This document shows positions 27,818 through 36,637 of a DNA stretch of 64,000 nucleotides, one piece after another. The DNA comes from Streptomyces reniochalinae. Its GTDB lineage: Bacteria; Actinomycetota; Actinomycetes; Streptomycetales; Streptomycetaceae. The notes beneath the pieces are model-generated. The model had not been told where the DNA came from. It worked only from the letters and a program-made list of their open reading frames with translations, and did no database searches. The stretch is taken from the NCBI RefSeq assembly GCF_003323735.1, contig NZ_QOIM01000017.1:1-64000 (forward strand), given 5' to 3'. Position 1 is the stretch's first letter. Each line of letters begins with the position of its first letter. The translations under genes and the position numbers were made by a program.

Positions 27818-29091
27818 CGGGATCGGAGGCGCATCATCAGCGCCTGGCGGCCGTTGGCGATGAACGACTCGGTCGCGGTGTCGTTGCGTGCGTCCTCCGC
27901 GAGGGCGAGACCGGGGAAGCGCTCGAAGAGCGCCGGGAGCGCGATGCGCCCCTCCAGCCGGGCGAGGGGGGCGCCGACACAGAAGTGCACACCGTGGCCG
28001 AAGGAGAGATGGTCCGTACGAGTCGGCCGCTCCACATCGAAGACGTCAGCGTCGGACCCGTGGTGCTCCGGATCGCGCCCGGCACCCGCATAGTTGACGA
28101 GAATCGCCTCTCCCGCCCTGATCACGGTGCCGTCGTCGAGCTCGATGTCCTCGACGGCATACCGCAGCGGGAGGTTGGCGATGGGGGGCTGATGGCGCAG
28201 GGACTCCTCCACGGCGCTGTCCCAGGAGCACTCCCCGGCGCGTATCCGGGCCAACTGGCCGGGGTTCTCGACGAGGTTGCGTATCGCGTGGTGGAGGAGG
28301 TTGACGGTGGTCTCGTGGCCGGCGCCGATCATCAGGAAGAGCGTGTCCAGGAGTTCCTGCTCGCTCAGGCGGGAGCCGTCGGCGTCGCGGGCCGCGATGA
28401 GCGCGGTCGTGAGGTCCTCGCCGGGCTTCTCCCGTTTGCCGGCCACCAGGTCGCACATCACGCGCATCAGCGTGGCCATGTGAGCCTCGGCCTCCTCCGG
28501 GCTCTTGGAAGTGGAGAAGAGCCCGTCGACGGAGGTGCGGAGGATGTCGCGGTCGCCTTCGGGGACGCCGTACAGCTCGCAGATGACGGCGATCGGCAGG
28601 GGATAGGCGAAGCCCTCGCGCAGGTCGACCGGGCCGGGCCGCGCGGCGTGTGCCGCCTCCAGGTCGTCGAGCAGGCCGGCGGTGAGCTCCGCGATCCGCG
28701 GACCCAGCCGCTCGGTGCGGCGCGGCGTGAACGCCTGGCTGACGAGCGTGCGCAGGCGGCGGTGGTCGGAGCCGTAGGCGGTGAACATGTTCTGCACGCC
28801 GACCCAGCTCATCAGCGACCAGTCGGCGGGTATCTCGCCGTTGCGGAACGCCGTCCAGTGCTGCCGCGGGTCCTTGGAGACCCGCTTGTCACCGAGCAGG
28901 CCCCTGACCACCGCATGGTGCCCTACTGACCACGCCACCACCCCGCCAGGGAGTTCCACACGCGCCGCAAGCCCCTGGCCCCGGAGGTGTGCGGCCTCGC
29001 CGTGGACGTCGCCTCCCCGGGGGTCGAGTCGTACGGGCGCGCCGTCTGCTGCGGCGTGGTGGGGGCACTTGTGGTCGTGGACGGTTGCCAT
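27814..29091 (-). CDS. conservon cytochrome P450, CYP154-like (CvnF)
   Basis: A 425-residue soluble P450 monooxygenase. The I-helix oxygen motif is MIGAGHETT, the K-helix EXXR motif is EESLRH, and the heme-thiolate loop is LSFGHGVHFCVGAPLAR. Features match the CYP154 members of conservons. ATG at 29091 has AGGAGG 8 bases upstream, and the N-terminus overlaps the previous P450 by 169 bp in another frame. The C-terminus ends in MMRLRSR just where the inverted repeat begins, so the last residues may be element-derived. It needs a ferredoxin and reductase encoded elsewhere. Confidence 0.85.
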   Translation of the reverse strand: MATVHDHKCPHHAAADGAPVRLDPRGGDVHGEAAHLRGQGLAARVELPGGVVAWSVGHHAVVRGLLGDKRVSKDPRQHWTAFRNGEIPADWSLMSWVGVQNMFTAYGSDHRRLRTLVSQAFTPRRTERLGPRIAELTAGLLDDLEAAHAARPGPVDLREGFAYPLPIAVICELYGVPEGDRDILRTSVDGLFSTSKSPEEAEAHMATLMRVMCDLVAGKREKPGEDLTTALIAARDADGSRLSEQELLDTLFLMIGAGHETTVNLLHHAIRNLVENPGQLARIRAGECSWDSAVEESLRHQPPIANLPLRYAVEDIELDDGTVIRAGEAILVNYAGAGRDPEHHGSDADVFDVERPTRTDHLSFGHGVHFCVGAPLARLEGRIALPALFERFPGLALAEDARNDTATESFIANGRQALMMRLRSR

Positions 29092-30401
29092 GGGGTGCGT
29101 CCTCCTGGACTTCCGTACGGATCTTCGGTCGAATCCTGCAACCGGACGGGCTGTGGTGGGAAGACCACCGGAAGGGCGGAGAGCCCCCGCTGATACGGGC
29201 CGGGCCGCCAGGACAACCGGGGTCGCGGAGTGGCGAGTTCGATGTCGGGGAGCCGGTCGAGCAGGACCTCGATGGCGACGCTCGCCATCATCATCGCCAC
29301 CGACCAGGCCGGGCACTCGTGCGGGCCCGCGCTCCAGGCGAGGTGCGCGCGGTATCCCGAGCCGCCCGTGCCGCCCGTCGCGGAGTCGCCGCGGAGCGCC
29401 TCGTCCTGGTTGCAGGAGCCGAAGGAGATCATCACGGGCTCCCAGGCGGGCAGCAGGATGCCGTCGATCTCCAGGTCGTGCACCGGGTAGTGCGTCGCGT
29501 AGTTGGCCATCGGGGCGTAGTCGAGGAGCGTCGTCTCAAGGGCCTCGGCGATGCGCTGGCTGCCGGAGCGAAGGCGCCCGTAGGAGCTGTCGTCGCTGAG
29601 GAGCTGGAGCAGCGTGGAGGCGATGAGGTTCTGCTCCGGCTCCATGCCGGCGCCCATCACCAGGAGGAGCTGGTTGATGATCTCCGAGTCGTCGTCGTTG
29701 CTCGACGGGTGGGCGAGGAGCCAGGAGGCGACGTCCTCGTCCGGCCTGCGCCGCTTCAGGGCGACCAGCTCCTGCCACGTCTCGCTCAGCGCGACGTTGG
29801 CCTGAGCGGCCTCGGGGCCGCCGTCGAAGACGGTAGCGGTGAGCTGGTGGATGCGGCGGCCGAGGTCGCCGGGGACGCCGAACATCGCGAAGAGCATCTG
29901 GAGCGGCAGCAGCGCGGCGTACTCGCCCATGAGATCGGCCTCGCCGCGCTCGGCGAAGGCGTCGATCAGGCGGTCGGCCGTCTCCCGGGCCGTGCGGCGG
30001 AGCGTGGGCGGGTCGAGGCGGCCGAGGCTGTCGCGGACGGCGGTGCTGAGCCTGCGGTGCTCCTCGCCGTCCTCGTAGAGCGCGTTGGGCCGCACCCGCA
30101 TCATCTCCAGGACGGGAGGCATGGGCAGGCCCTGCCGCTCCCGCGCCTCGAACCAGGGGCCGGAGTTCTTGCTGAACTCCGGGTGCTGGAGGATCTTCAG
30201 CGCGGTGTGGTACCGGACGACGAGGGAGACCTCCACGTCCTCATGGATCCTGGCCCGGACGATCGGTGCCGTCTCCCGTGCACGCGCGTAGAGCGGTGCC
30301 GGATCGTGGGTGAACTCCTCGCCGTACAGCAGAAGGGGCGCCTGGTCCCGCGGATCCGGGGTGTCCCCCGGGGCGCGTGTGGAGGTGTCTGGCTGGGTCA
30401 C
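28923..30401 (-). CDS. conservon cytochrome P450 without EXXR, CYP157-like (CvnE)
   Basis: A 492-residue P450-fold protein. The heme region is HLAWSAGPHECPAWSVAMMM, with the thiolate Cys inside GPHECPA. At the K-helix the expected EXXR is replaced by ETTLLDYAPMANYATHYP, with no Arg, as described for the CYP157 family. The I-helix MGAGMEPEQN also lacks the usual Thr pair. GTG at 30401 overlaps the GTPase stop and has AGGAGA upstream. A Pro/Thr-rich tail of about 70 residues, beyond the normal P450 end near VVFPPQP, overlaps the next P450 gene; this tail may be an artefact of a lost stop. Confidence 0.85.
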   Translation of the reverse strand: MTQPDTSTRAPGDTPDPRDQAPLLLYGEEFTHDPAPLYARARETAPIVRARIHEDVEVSLVVRYHTALKILQHPEFSKNSGPWFEARERQGLPMPPVLEMMRVRPNALYEDGEEHRRLSTAVRDSLGRLDPPTLRRTARETADRLIDAFAERGEADLMGEYAALLPLQMLFAMFGVPGDLGRRIHQLTATVFDGGPEAAQANVALSETWQELVALKRRRPDEDVASWLLAHPSSNDDDSEIINQLLLVMGAGMEPEQNLIASTLLQLLSDDSSYGRLRSGSQRIAEALETTLLDYAPMANYATHYPVHDLEIDGILLPAWEPVMISFGSCNQDEALRGDSATGGTGGSGYRAHLAWSAGPHECPAWSVAMMMASVAIEVLLDRLPDIELATPRPRLSWRPGPYQRGLSALPVVFPPQPVRLQDSTEDPYGSPGGRTPWQPSTTTSAPTTPQQTARPYDSTPGEATSTARPHTSGARGLRRVWNSLAGWWRGQ

Positions 30402-31027
30402 ACGGTCTCCTGGAGGGCATGCGGGCGGCGGTTGCGGTCCTTCAGGTGGAGCACGAGGTTCACCAACGCGTCCCGTGAGGAGGCGCGTTCGCGGGCGTCG
30501 CAGGTGAGCAACGGAGTGTCGGGGTCGAGTTGGAACGCCTCCTGGAGCTCCTCGGCGTCGTACGTGTCGTTGCCCTCGAACTCGTTGACGGCCACGACGT
30601 AGGGGAGGCCGAGCGCCTCCAGGCGGTCCATGGCCTGGAAGGAGTCCTCCAGCCGCTCGGTGTCGGCCAGGACGACGGCGCCGAGCGCGCCGCTCGTCAT
30701 GTCGTCCCACAGCGGCTGGAAACGCTGCTGGCTGGGGGCGCCGAAGAGGTACACGATCAGGTCGGGCTGGAGGGTGATCCGGCCGAAGTCCATCGCCACC
30801 GTGGTCTCCGTCTTGCCCATGCGGCGCAGCCGGTCTATGTGCTCGCCCGCCTGGGTCATCGGCTCGTCGGTGGTGAGGGGTTCGTAGTCGGACAGCGATC
30901 TGATCATGGTCGTCTTGCCGACTCCGAGTGGCCCCACCACGACGAACTTCACCAGGGTGATGTCTCCGTCGGGAAGGTGCGGCACCGAGCGGTCGGTGTG
31001 GGGGGTGTCAGAGGTTTCGGAGTCCAT
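30398..31027 (-). CDS. cvnD: conservon Ras-like GTPase, CvnD
   Basis: A 209-residue small GTPase of the bacterial MglA-like/ATP-GTP binding family found in conservons. P-loop GPLGVGKTT is at residues 32-40, a switch region follows at TTVAMDFGRI, and the QQRF segment GAPSQQRFQPLWDDM is the family equivalent of the DxxGQ switch II. The usual NKxD specificity motif is altered to NEFEGND. It should cycle with CvnB/CvnC below the kinase-like CvnA. It overlaps cvnC by 20 bp and the P450 gene by 4 bp. Confidence 0.9.
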   Translation of the reverse strand: MDSETSDTPHTDRSVPHLPDGDITLVKFVVVGPLGVGKTTMIRSLSDYEPLTTDEPMTQAGEHIDRLRRMGKTETTVAMDFGRITLQPDLIVYLFGAPSQQRFQPLWDDMTSGALGAVVLADTERLEDSFQAMDRLEALGLPYVVAVNEFEGNDTYDAEELQEAFQLDPDTPLLTCDARERASSRDALVNLVLHLKDRNRRPHALQETV

Positions 31028-31406
31028 CCAGCACTCTCTCCAGCAGCGCGTCCGTCTGCTGTGCGTAGGCGGCGGCGAGGTGGGTCGGCGGTGGGGGAGC
31101 CTGCGCGGTCACCAGGCCGCCGTCGACGAGGTCGGAGACGACGACCTTGGTGACGCTCACCGGCAGCGAGAGCTGCGCGGCGATCTCGGCGACGGTGAGC
31201 CCCCCGTCCCGGCAGATCGCCACCACCCGCTCCTGTTCCGGGCTGAGTTCGGTGGGCGCCATCGCCACGGGCGGCGGTGGCAGATGCCGCACCCGCACCA
31301 CGGTGATCAGGTCGAGCGTGTTGCGGGTGGGACGGGAGCGACCACCGGTGACGGCGTAGGGGCGGACCAGCCGAGGCGCGCGGTCTGCCCGTGCGCCGGG
31401 GTTCAC
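31008..31406 (-). CDS. cvnC: conservon DUF742 protein, CvnC
   Basis: A 132-residue cytoplasmic protein. The N-terminal LVRPYAVTGGRSRP is the DUF742 hallmark, followed by a winged-helix-like part (EQERVVAICRDGGLTVAEIA, LSLPVSVTKVVVSDLVDGGL). It is thought to link the roadblock protein and the GTPase within conservon complexes. GTG start at 31406 overlaps the cvnB stop. Confidence 0.9.
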   Translation of the reverse strand: MNPGARADRAPRLVRPYAVTGGRSRPTRNTLDLITVVRVRHLPPPPVAMAPTELSPEQERVVAICRDGGLTVAEIAAQLSLPVSVTKVVVSDLVDGGLVTAQAPPPPTHLAAAYAQQTDALLERVLDGLRNL

Positions 31407-31867
31407 GAGGGTGCGTCCGCGCCGCGCCGGGGTGTCGCCATGTGCTCACCCAGGCGCAGCACGCAGGTGTGGGCGGCCGTCGTGAGCGCCGCCAGGTCGA
31501 CGTCGCGGTCCGCCCGGACGGCGAGGAAGCTCTGGTCGCCCGCTCCGACGATCATGAGGAACCCGCCCTGGTAGGAGTTGATCGTCTCCTCCCAGGTGCC
31601 CTCCTCACCGCTCATGGCGCGCTGCGCGTAGCTGCGCGCCAGGGCCTGGATGCCGGAGGCGGCGGCAGCCATCGGCTCGGCGTCGGCCGTCTGCAACTCC
31701 TTGGAGTGCGCCCGCCTGATGCCGTCGCCGGAGAGGAGCACGGCAGCGCGCGTGCCGGGGACGGCGTCGACGAGCTGCTGGTCGAGAATCCAGCCGAGGT
31801 CGTTCTCGACGTCGTATCGAGGGGTTTCACGGAACGTTCGGGAGGTCATGGTCGCTGTGTCCTTCAC
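31403..31867 (-). CDS. cvnB: conservon roadblock/LC7 protein, CvnB
   Basis: A 154-residue roadblock/LC7-fold protein, the likely GTPase-activating partner of the CvnD GTPase. The conserved N-terminal LGWILDQQLVDAVPGTRAAV, LLSGDGIRRAHSKEL and the central GIQALARSYAQRAM are characteristic. GTG at 31867 overlaps the cvnA stop (GTGA); an internal ATG at 31849 (MTSRTF) fits family starts too. Confidence 0.9.
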   Translation of the reverse strand: MKDTATMTSRTFRETPRYDVENDLGWILDQQLVDAVPGTRAAVLLSGDGIRRAHSKELQTADAEPMAAAASGIQALARSYAQRAMSGEEGTWEETINSYQGGFLMIVGAGDQSFLAVRADRDVDLAALTTAAHTCVLRLGEHMATPRRGADAPS

Positions 31868-33360
31868 TCGGCGTGCGGATCGCCGTCCGCAGTGCCGGAC
31901 TTGGGGCGGGGAGCGTTCTGCCAGGCACCCATGCGGGCGCCTGCCGACGACGGGTCGACTCGGGGGGCCGTCGCCGGTGGGAGCGGCGCGGGCATGGCGC
32001 CGGCCGCGGCGCCGCGATTGCGTACAGGCAGGCCGTGACGGGTACGACGCTGGCCGGCTGCGGCGTCCGGCTCCGGCGACGGGTCGTCGGCCGGTGCCCA
32101 GGGCTGCTCCTCGCGCCGGGCGGTGGCGGGCGCGTCACTCGCGGGCTCGTGGGGTGCCCGTGCCGCGCCGGACGGTTCCGGGGCCTGCGGCGTCGGATTC
32201 GTGGTCGCGGCGTGTTCCGCCGGCTGGGGGGCGCCCGCCCGCTGGTGGACGGCCGATTCCTCGCTGCGGGGCAGGGGGATGCCCGGCGGGTGGGTGGGCT
32301 CGCCCCCGGCGTCCCCGGAGAGGGGCACCGCTGGGGCACGGTGCGCGCCGGACCGGCCCGCGGGCGTCGCGTCCTCGGGGGCGTCGGTGAGGAGCTGGGT
32401 GGGGAGCGTCACCGTGACGCGGACGCCGGCGAGACGGGAGCGGCGGTCGATCACGATGCGCAGGCCGTGGCGCTGCGCGATGCGGCCGGTGAACGCGTAG
32501 CCGATGCGTGGCGGATCGCCGAGATCTCCCACGCCGGCGGTGACGGTGCCCGAGGCGAGCGACTGGACGCGCGCCAACTCGTGGTCGCTCATCCCGCGCC
32601 CGCCGTCCTCGACGCTCACCGCCACACCGTTGGCCACGCGCATCGTGCTGACCTCGACGACGGAGCTGGAGGGCGAGAGCGTCACCGCGTTCTCCAGCAG
32701 GTGCCCGAAGAGCTGGATCAAAGGTTCGACGGCCTGGGTGCGCACGGCGACCCGGGGCCGGTCGAGGATGCGTACACGGTGGTAGTCCGGCGCCGTGGAC
32801 AGGGCGCCGCGCAGCACGTCGTACAGCGGGGTGGTGGGGCGCTGACGCCCGGGCGCGCTGCCGGCGAGCACTCGGAGCGAGAAGAGCCAGCGGGCGAGGC
32901 TCTGCGCCTTGTGGTCGATCGGGAGGAGGCTGCCGAGGACCTCGGGGTCCTCGTGCTCGTGCTCCATGTCCTCGATCAGCTGTTGCAGCTGGTAGACGAG
33001 CGTGAGCAGGCGGTCGGCCACGCCGCGCAGCGCGTTCTCGGCGGACTCCTCGGCGCGCTCCCTGGCCTGCACCGAAACCTGGCGGAAGGCGTCCACCACC
33101 TCGTCGAGTCGCGCGTCGAACTCGGTGCCGTGGAACCGGGCGGTCGCAGGACCCGGATCCTGCTCCGCCAGGTCGGTGCGCCGGGCGGCGAGTGCGGGCA
33201 GCCGCCGGTGCACGAGCTGCGTCAACTCCGAGTGACGCAGCTCCTCCTCCTGTCTGAGCCGCCCGGTGATCTGCGTCTGCCGCACCAGCAGCACCAGCAG
33301 CACCAGGGACATCAGCCCCATGGCGATGAGCGACCAGGCCAGTATCTGCGTCATCAACAC
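31864..33360 (-). CDS. cvnA: conservon sensor-kinase-like ATPase, CvnA
   Basis: A 498-residue membrane protein resembling sensor histidine kinases. One N-terminal membrane segment (residues 7-26) is followed by a coiled/dimerisation region. The HATPase domain has N-box HLLENAVTLSP and G1 box VEDGGRGMSDHE. No clear H-box with phosphorylatable His before the ATPase domain, and no receiver partner, as usual in conservons. The C-terminal 170 residues are Pro/Ala-rich and low complexity. Start is GTG at 33360 or ATG at 33354. First gene of the cvnABCD-P450-P450 operon, all joined by overlaps. Confidence 0.9.
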   Translation of the reverse strand: MLMTQILAWSLIAMGLMSLVLLVLLVRQTQITGRLRQEEELRHSELTQLVHRRLPALAARRTDLAEQDPGPATARFHGTEFDARLDEVVDAFRQVSVQARERAEESAENALRGVADRLLTLVYQLQQLIEDMEHEHEDPEVLGSLLPIDHKAQSLARWLFSLRVLAGSAPGRQRPTTPLYDVLRGALSTAPDYHRVRILDRPRVAVRTQAVEPLIQLFGHLLENAVTLSPSSSVVEVSTMRVANGVAVSVEDGGRGMSDHELARVQSLASGTVTAGVGDLGDPPRIGYAFTGRIAQRHGLRIVIDRRSRLAGVRVTVTLPTQLLTDAPEDATPAGRSGAHRAPAVPLSGDAGGEPTHPPGIPLPRSEESAVHQRAGAPQPAEHAATTNPTPQAPEPSGAARAPHEPASDAPATARREEQPWAPADDPSPEPDAAAGQRRTRHGLPVRNRGAAAGAMPAPLPPATAPRVDPSSAGARMGAWQNAPRPKSGTADGDPHAE

Positions 33361-33954
33361 CTCGACCGGAAGACGGAGCGGTCACGGGCGGGTGCCGGGC
33401 GGTCGCCGTGCTGGTGGGAAGCATGGGTCGGAGCGACGGCGGTGCGGGCGGCGACGGCTTCCGGCCGACGGAACGGCCAGAGAGCCGCTGGGACGCCGGT
33501 GTGGTCCATGTGGTGCCGTACCTCGATCGCGAGTGCTGCCGAATGACGTCTGCCCGAGCCCCCGAAATCCCGTGCCGAGCACGGAGCATGACGGCCCGTC
33601 GTGACGGACCGGCATCCAGTGATCATACCGCCATTCCACCCCGGATGGGGAATCTTCCTTCCGCTTCTCCCGCTGGTGAGGGGGGTGTGTGTCCGAATGT
33701 GGAAGATCTTGTGAAGTGGGTGAAGAGCACCTCACGACGGGCTCGGTGGGGGCTGGCGGGGGCGGCGATGGTGGTGGGCCGGTTGGGCGTTGATGTCGGG
33801 CTGATGGCGGGCCGGCATCTGTACCAGGCGGCCTGTCGTGAGTGCGCGTACGACGGCGACTCGGGCGAGGAGGCCGAGGCCGCGCCGGGTGAGGACTCGA
33901 ATGGGTTTGCTGTACGGCGTCGTGGTGCAGGGGCTGTGGTCGCCTGGCGCTCCG
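33361..33954. other. intergenic region without a supported gene
   Basis: About 590 bp between the conservon and a LysR gene. Several frames are open but none shows family motifs, codon bias or a ribosome site that convinces. It should contain the conservon promoter; a lower-GC stretch at about 33610-33730 is the best place for one. Confidence 0.5.
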
Positions 33955-34878
33955 TCAGCCGGCCCGGTCCGTGTGCTTGGCGGCGAGGCTGTCGAGGAGC
34001 GGGGTGACCGCGTCGATGGCCGGGTGCTGTTCGCTGCCGCTGCGTACGACCCGCACGAACTGGCGGGTCGGCCTGTTGCTTCCTGTCAGGGGGGTGCGGA
34101 CCAACTGGGGTTGGGGTGGCAGGGTCGCGGTGGAGGGGATGAGTGCGATACCGAGACCGTGTGCGACCAGGCTCGCCACGGCGCTCCAGTCGCGGGCCTG
34201 GTGGGCGATGGCCGGGCTGAAGCCGGCGCTGTTGCAGGCGGCGAGGATGAGCTGGCGCGCGGAGTCGCCGGGGAATCCCACTACCCACGGTTCCTCCGCG
34301 AGGTCGTGGAAGGCGACCGATGGGCGTCCGGCCAGCGGGTGACTGGCGCAGGTGAGGAGCTCGAAAGGGTCTTCGAAGAGCGGACGTTGTGCGAACGCGG
34401 CATCGCTCAGCGGCGGGTTGTCGGCGGTGGCCTCCACCACGGCGAGGTCGGTGTCTGCGCAGAAGAGCAGGTCGAAACAGTGCGCAGGCTCTGCTTCCCG
34501 GACCTCGATGGTCAGAGTCGGCGAGGCGTGTCGCAGCTGGGCGGCTGCCGGGGCGAGAAAGACCGAGACGGCGGTGGGGAAGCCGGCCAGCCGCAGGGTT
34601 CCGCTCAGTGCGGCCGGCCGCGTGGCGGCCAGCTCCGCCTCGGCCTGCTGCCAGTAGTCCTCCATCCGGTCCGCGTGTCGTAGCAGCACGCGGGCGGCCG
34701 GGGTCAGCCGTACCCGGCGTCCGTGCGGCTCCAGCAGAGGGGTCCCGGTATCGCGGCTGAGCTGGCGCATCTGCTGGGAGACGGCCGAGGGGGTCAGATG
34801 CAGGGAGCCGGCTGCCGCAGTGACCGTGCTGTAGCGGGCGATCGCCCGGAGGACCGTCAGGCGCCGCAGATCAATCAT
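33955..34878 (-). CDS. LysR-family transcriptional regulator
   Basis: A 307-residue LysR-type regulator. The N-terminal winged helix-turn-helix spans residues 1-60 (LRRLTVLRAIARYSTVTAAA, then LTPSAVSQQMRQL). A linker helix follows, then a periplasmic-binding-like effector domain from GTLRLAGFPTAVSVFLAP onward. It is divergent from a zinc-ribbon mini-gene and an EamA exporter with about 108 bp between, which is the classical layout for a LysR regulator and its target. The inducer is unknown. Confidence 0.9.
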   Translation of the reverse strand: MIDLRRLTVLRAIARYSTVTAAAGSLHLTPSAVSQQMRQLSRDTGTPLLEPHGRRVRLTPAARVLLRHADRMEDYWQQAEAELAATRPAALSGTLRLAGFPTAVSVFLAPAAAQLRHASPTLTIEVREAEPAHCFDLLFCADTDLAVVEATADNPPLSDAAFAQRPLFEDPFELLTCASHPLAGRPSVAFHDLAEEPWVVGFPGDSARQLILAACNSAGFSPAIAHQARDWSAVASLVAHGLGIALIPSTATLPPQPQLVRTPLTGSNRPTRQFVRVVRSGSEQHPAIDAVTPLLDSLAAKHTDRAG

Positions 34879-34986
34879 GAAGCTTTCTTACACGTTCTTG
34901 TGCATAAACCCAACCTGGACCTGCATGCTCGGTCGCCGGGACACTCCCAGGAGACCCCCACACCTGCGCGGAGGAGGAACGGCGAC

Positions 34987-35208
34987 GTGTCCACATGCCC
35001 GTACTGCGGCTGGCCCGACCACGACGTGGTGGAGACCGTCTCCCGGCACGGGACCGAGGACGGCCTGACCGTCTGGACCCGCTGTGCCTGCGGCTCACTT
35101 CAGGTCAGAGCGGTCACGGCGGGCTCGGTAACGGTCACCGCACGCGGCCGTCCCCGCGCCACCGACAGCGTCCCGGGGCGGCACAGTTCGCCTGCACCGA
35201 AGGTTTGA
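34987..35208 (+). CDS. zinc-ribbon mini-protein
   Basis: A 73-residue product starting at GTG 34987, with GGAGGAGG upstream. It carries CPYCGW near the N-terminus and RCACGS about 25 residues later (WTRCACGSLQVR), a Cys-x2-Cys plus Cys-x-Cys pattern able to hold one zinc. The tail is short and basic. The stop lies 2 bp before the EamA start codon, so both are probably co-translated under the LysR regulator. No known family is certain; it resembles small zinc-ribbon proteins common beside transporter genes in Streptomyces. Confidence 0.6.
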   Translation: MSTCPYCGWPDHDVVETVSRHGTEDGLTVWTRCACGSLQVRAVTAGSVTVTARGRPRATDSVPGRHSSPAPKV

Positions 35209-35210
35209 CC

Positions 35211-36269
35211 GTGGACAGGAGCACGGCCCCCGCCCGGCCGGCCGCCGCCACCGGCTCGGCAATGGTCCTGGTCAGCGTTTTGGCCATGCAGGGCGGCCAG
35301 ACCGCCGCCACGGCCGCCTTCGCCCTGGCACATCCGATCGTGATCACCGCTTTGCGGTTCGGGTTCGGCGCTCCGCTGCTGTGGCTGACCCGGCGGCCCC
35401 GCCTCCCCGAAGACCGCGGCTCCCTGCTGCTCATCGCCGCACTGGGCACGTCCCTGGCCGCAGTCAACATCACCATCTATCTGAGCCTGTCCAGGATCCC
35501 CCTGGGCATCGCCGTCCCCTTGCAGTTCCTCGGTGCCCTGGCCGTCTCCCTGGCCGGTGCGCGCCGTCCGCTCCACCTGGTGTGGGCGGTACTGGCCGCC
35601 GGCGGAGTGTTTTTGATCAACTACCGCTCCGCAGGCTCTCTTTCCGGGGCCGGCATCGTTCTCGCTCTGGCCTCGGCAGTCCCCTGGGCCGCCTACATGC
35701 TCCTCGGCTCCCACGCCGGCCGCCGCTACCGGGGAGACAACATCCTCGCACCGGCGACCCTGTGGGCTGCGCTGCTGACCGTCCCCCTCGCTGTGGCGAC
35801 ACAGCCGCAGGCGCTCTTGGACCCGCGCGTCCTCGGCGCCGGCTCGGTCGTCGCCCTGCTCAGTACCGTGGTGGCCAACTCCCTGGAACTCGCGGCACTG
35901 CGGCGCATCTCCTCCGCAGCCTTCGGCATCCTCGTGAGTCTGGAACCGGTCGCCGCCGCCCTCCTCGGACTCCTCGTCCTGGGCCAAGAGCTGACCTGGA
36001 CACAATGGCTGGCCACATTCCTCATCGTCACCGCAGCCATCGGCACGACGACCGACCAGCGGCACTCCGGCCCGCCGCCCCGTCGCCCCAGCCACCTACC
36101 GACAAACGAACGTGCCGGTACGGGAGCCACCCGCCGCACCCGCTCCCGCGTCTGTTGGCGGTATCGCCCACACAGGGCACCGCCGCAACACCTCTCGGCC
36201 GGCCAGGCTGAGCCCTCCAGCGACGCCGAAGGGGCACGGCCTGCACGGGTCTCTTCTCGCGGATCATGA
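35211..36269 (+). CDS. EamA/DMT-family exporter (RhtA-like)
   Basis: A 352-residue drug/metabolite transporter with ten predicted membrane segments in two EamA repeats, from AMVLVSVLAMQGGQTAATAA to WLATFLIVTAAIGTT near residue 280. IYLSLSRIPLGIAVPLQFLG and LAALRRISSAAFGILVSLEP are the motifs of RhtA/YddG-like amino-acid exporters. GTG at 35211. A 70-residue Arg/Pro-rich cytoplasmic tail after GTTTDQRHSG is unusual and may reflect a lost original stop. Probably regulated by the divergent LysR protein. Confidence 0.85.
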   Translation: MDRSTAPARPAAATGSAMVLVSVLAMQGGQTAATAAFALAHPIVITALRFGFGAPLLWLTRRPRLPEDRGSLLLIAALGTSLAAVNITIYLSLSRIPLGIAVPLQFLGALAVSLAGARRPLHLVWAVLAAGGVFLINYRSAGSLSGAGIVLALASAVPWAAYMLLGSHAGRRYRGDNILAPATLWAALLTVPLAVATQPQALLDPRVLGAGSVVALLSTVVANSLELAALRRISSAAFGILVSLEPVAAALLGLLVLGQELTWTQWLATFLIVTAAIGTTTDQRHSGPPPRRPSHLPTNERAGTGATRRTRSRVCWRYRPHRAPPQHLSAGQAEPSSDAEGARPARVSSRGS

Positions 36270-36637
36270 GCGGAGCTGGTCAGAAAACCACACCCGGTGC
36301 GAAGAGCCCGGGCGCATGGCGGGCGGGGACGACGGCGGGGCGGGCCCCCAGCGGCCCGTTGTGACATCCGGGCCGGCTCCCGCTTCCGCAGCCCACCCAT
36401 GACGACCCTCGCCGCCGCGGCTCGGTGAGCGCCTCGGTGGTCGGCGTGTGGCTCTGGCGGCCCGCCTCGTCGAGCAGTGCGGGACGTACGTCAGAGCAGG
36501 CGCGCTCAGAGCTCGATCACGTTCACCTCTCCCTCGCTGCCGGCCTCCGATGAGGAGGAGCAGGAGGCGGTCGGAGAGCCGGGGACGCACAGCGTGGTCG
36601 GCGCCTGATCATCCGAGCGGAGTGAAGAGATAGCTGG
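36270..36637. other. intergenic region, nothing recognised
   Basis: About 370 bp after the EamA exporter and before the pirin stop. On the minus strand a short open stretch near 36510-36600 ends SSSEAGSEGEVNVIEL and may be the tail of a lost gene, but it matches no family I know. No hairpin or repeat stands out. Confidence 0.4.

Noticed and set aside
33361..33954. A plus-strand frame of about 110 codons reading EDLVKWVKSTSRRARWGLAG
   Set aside because: Has a plausible hydrophobic patch but no good ribosome site, no family and no neighbour logic.
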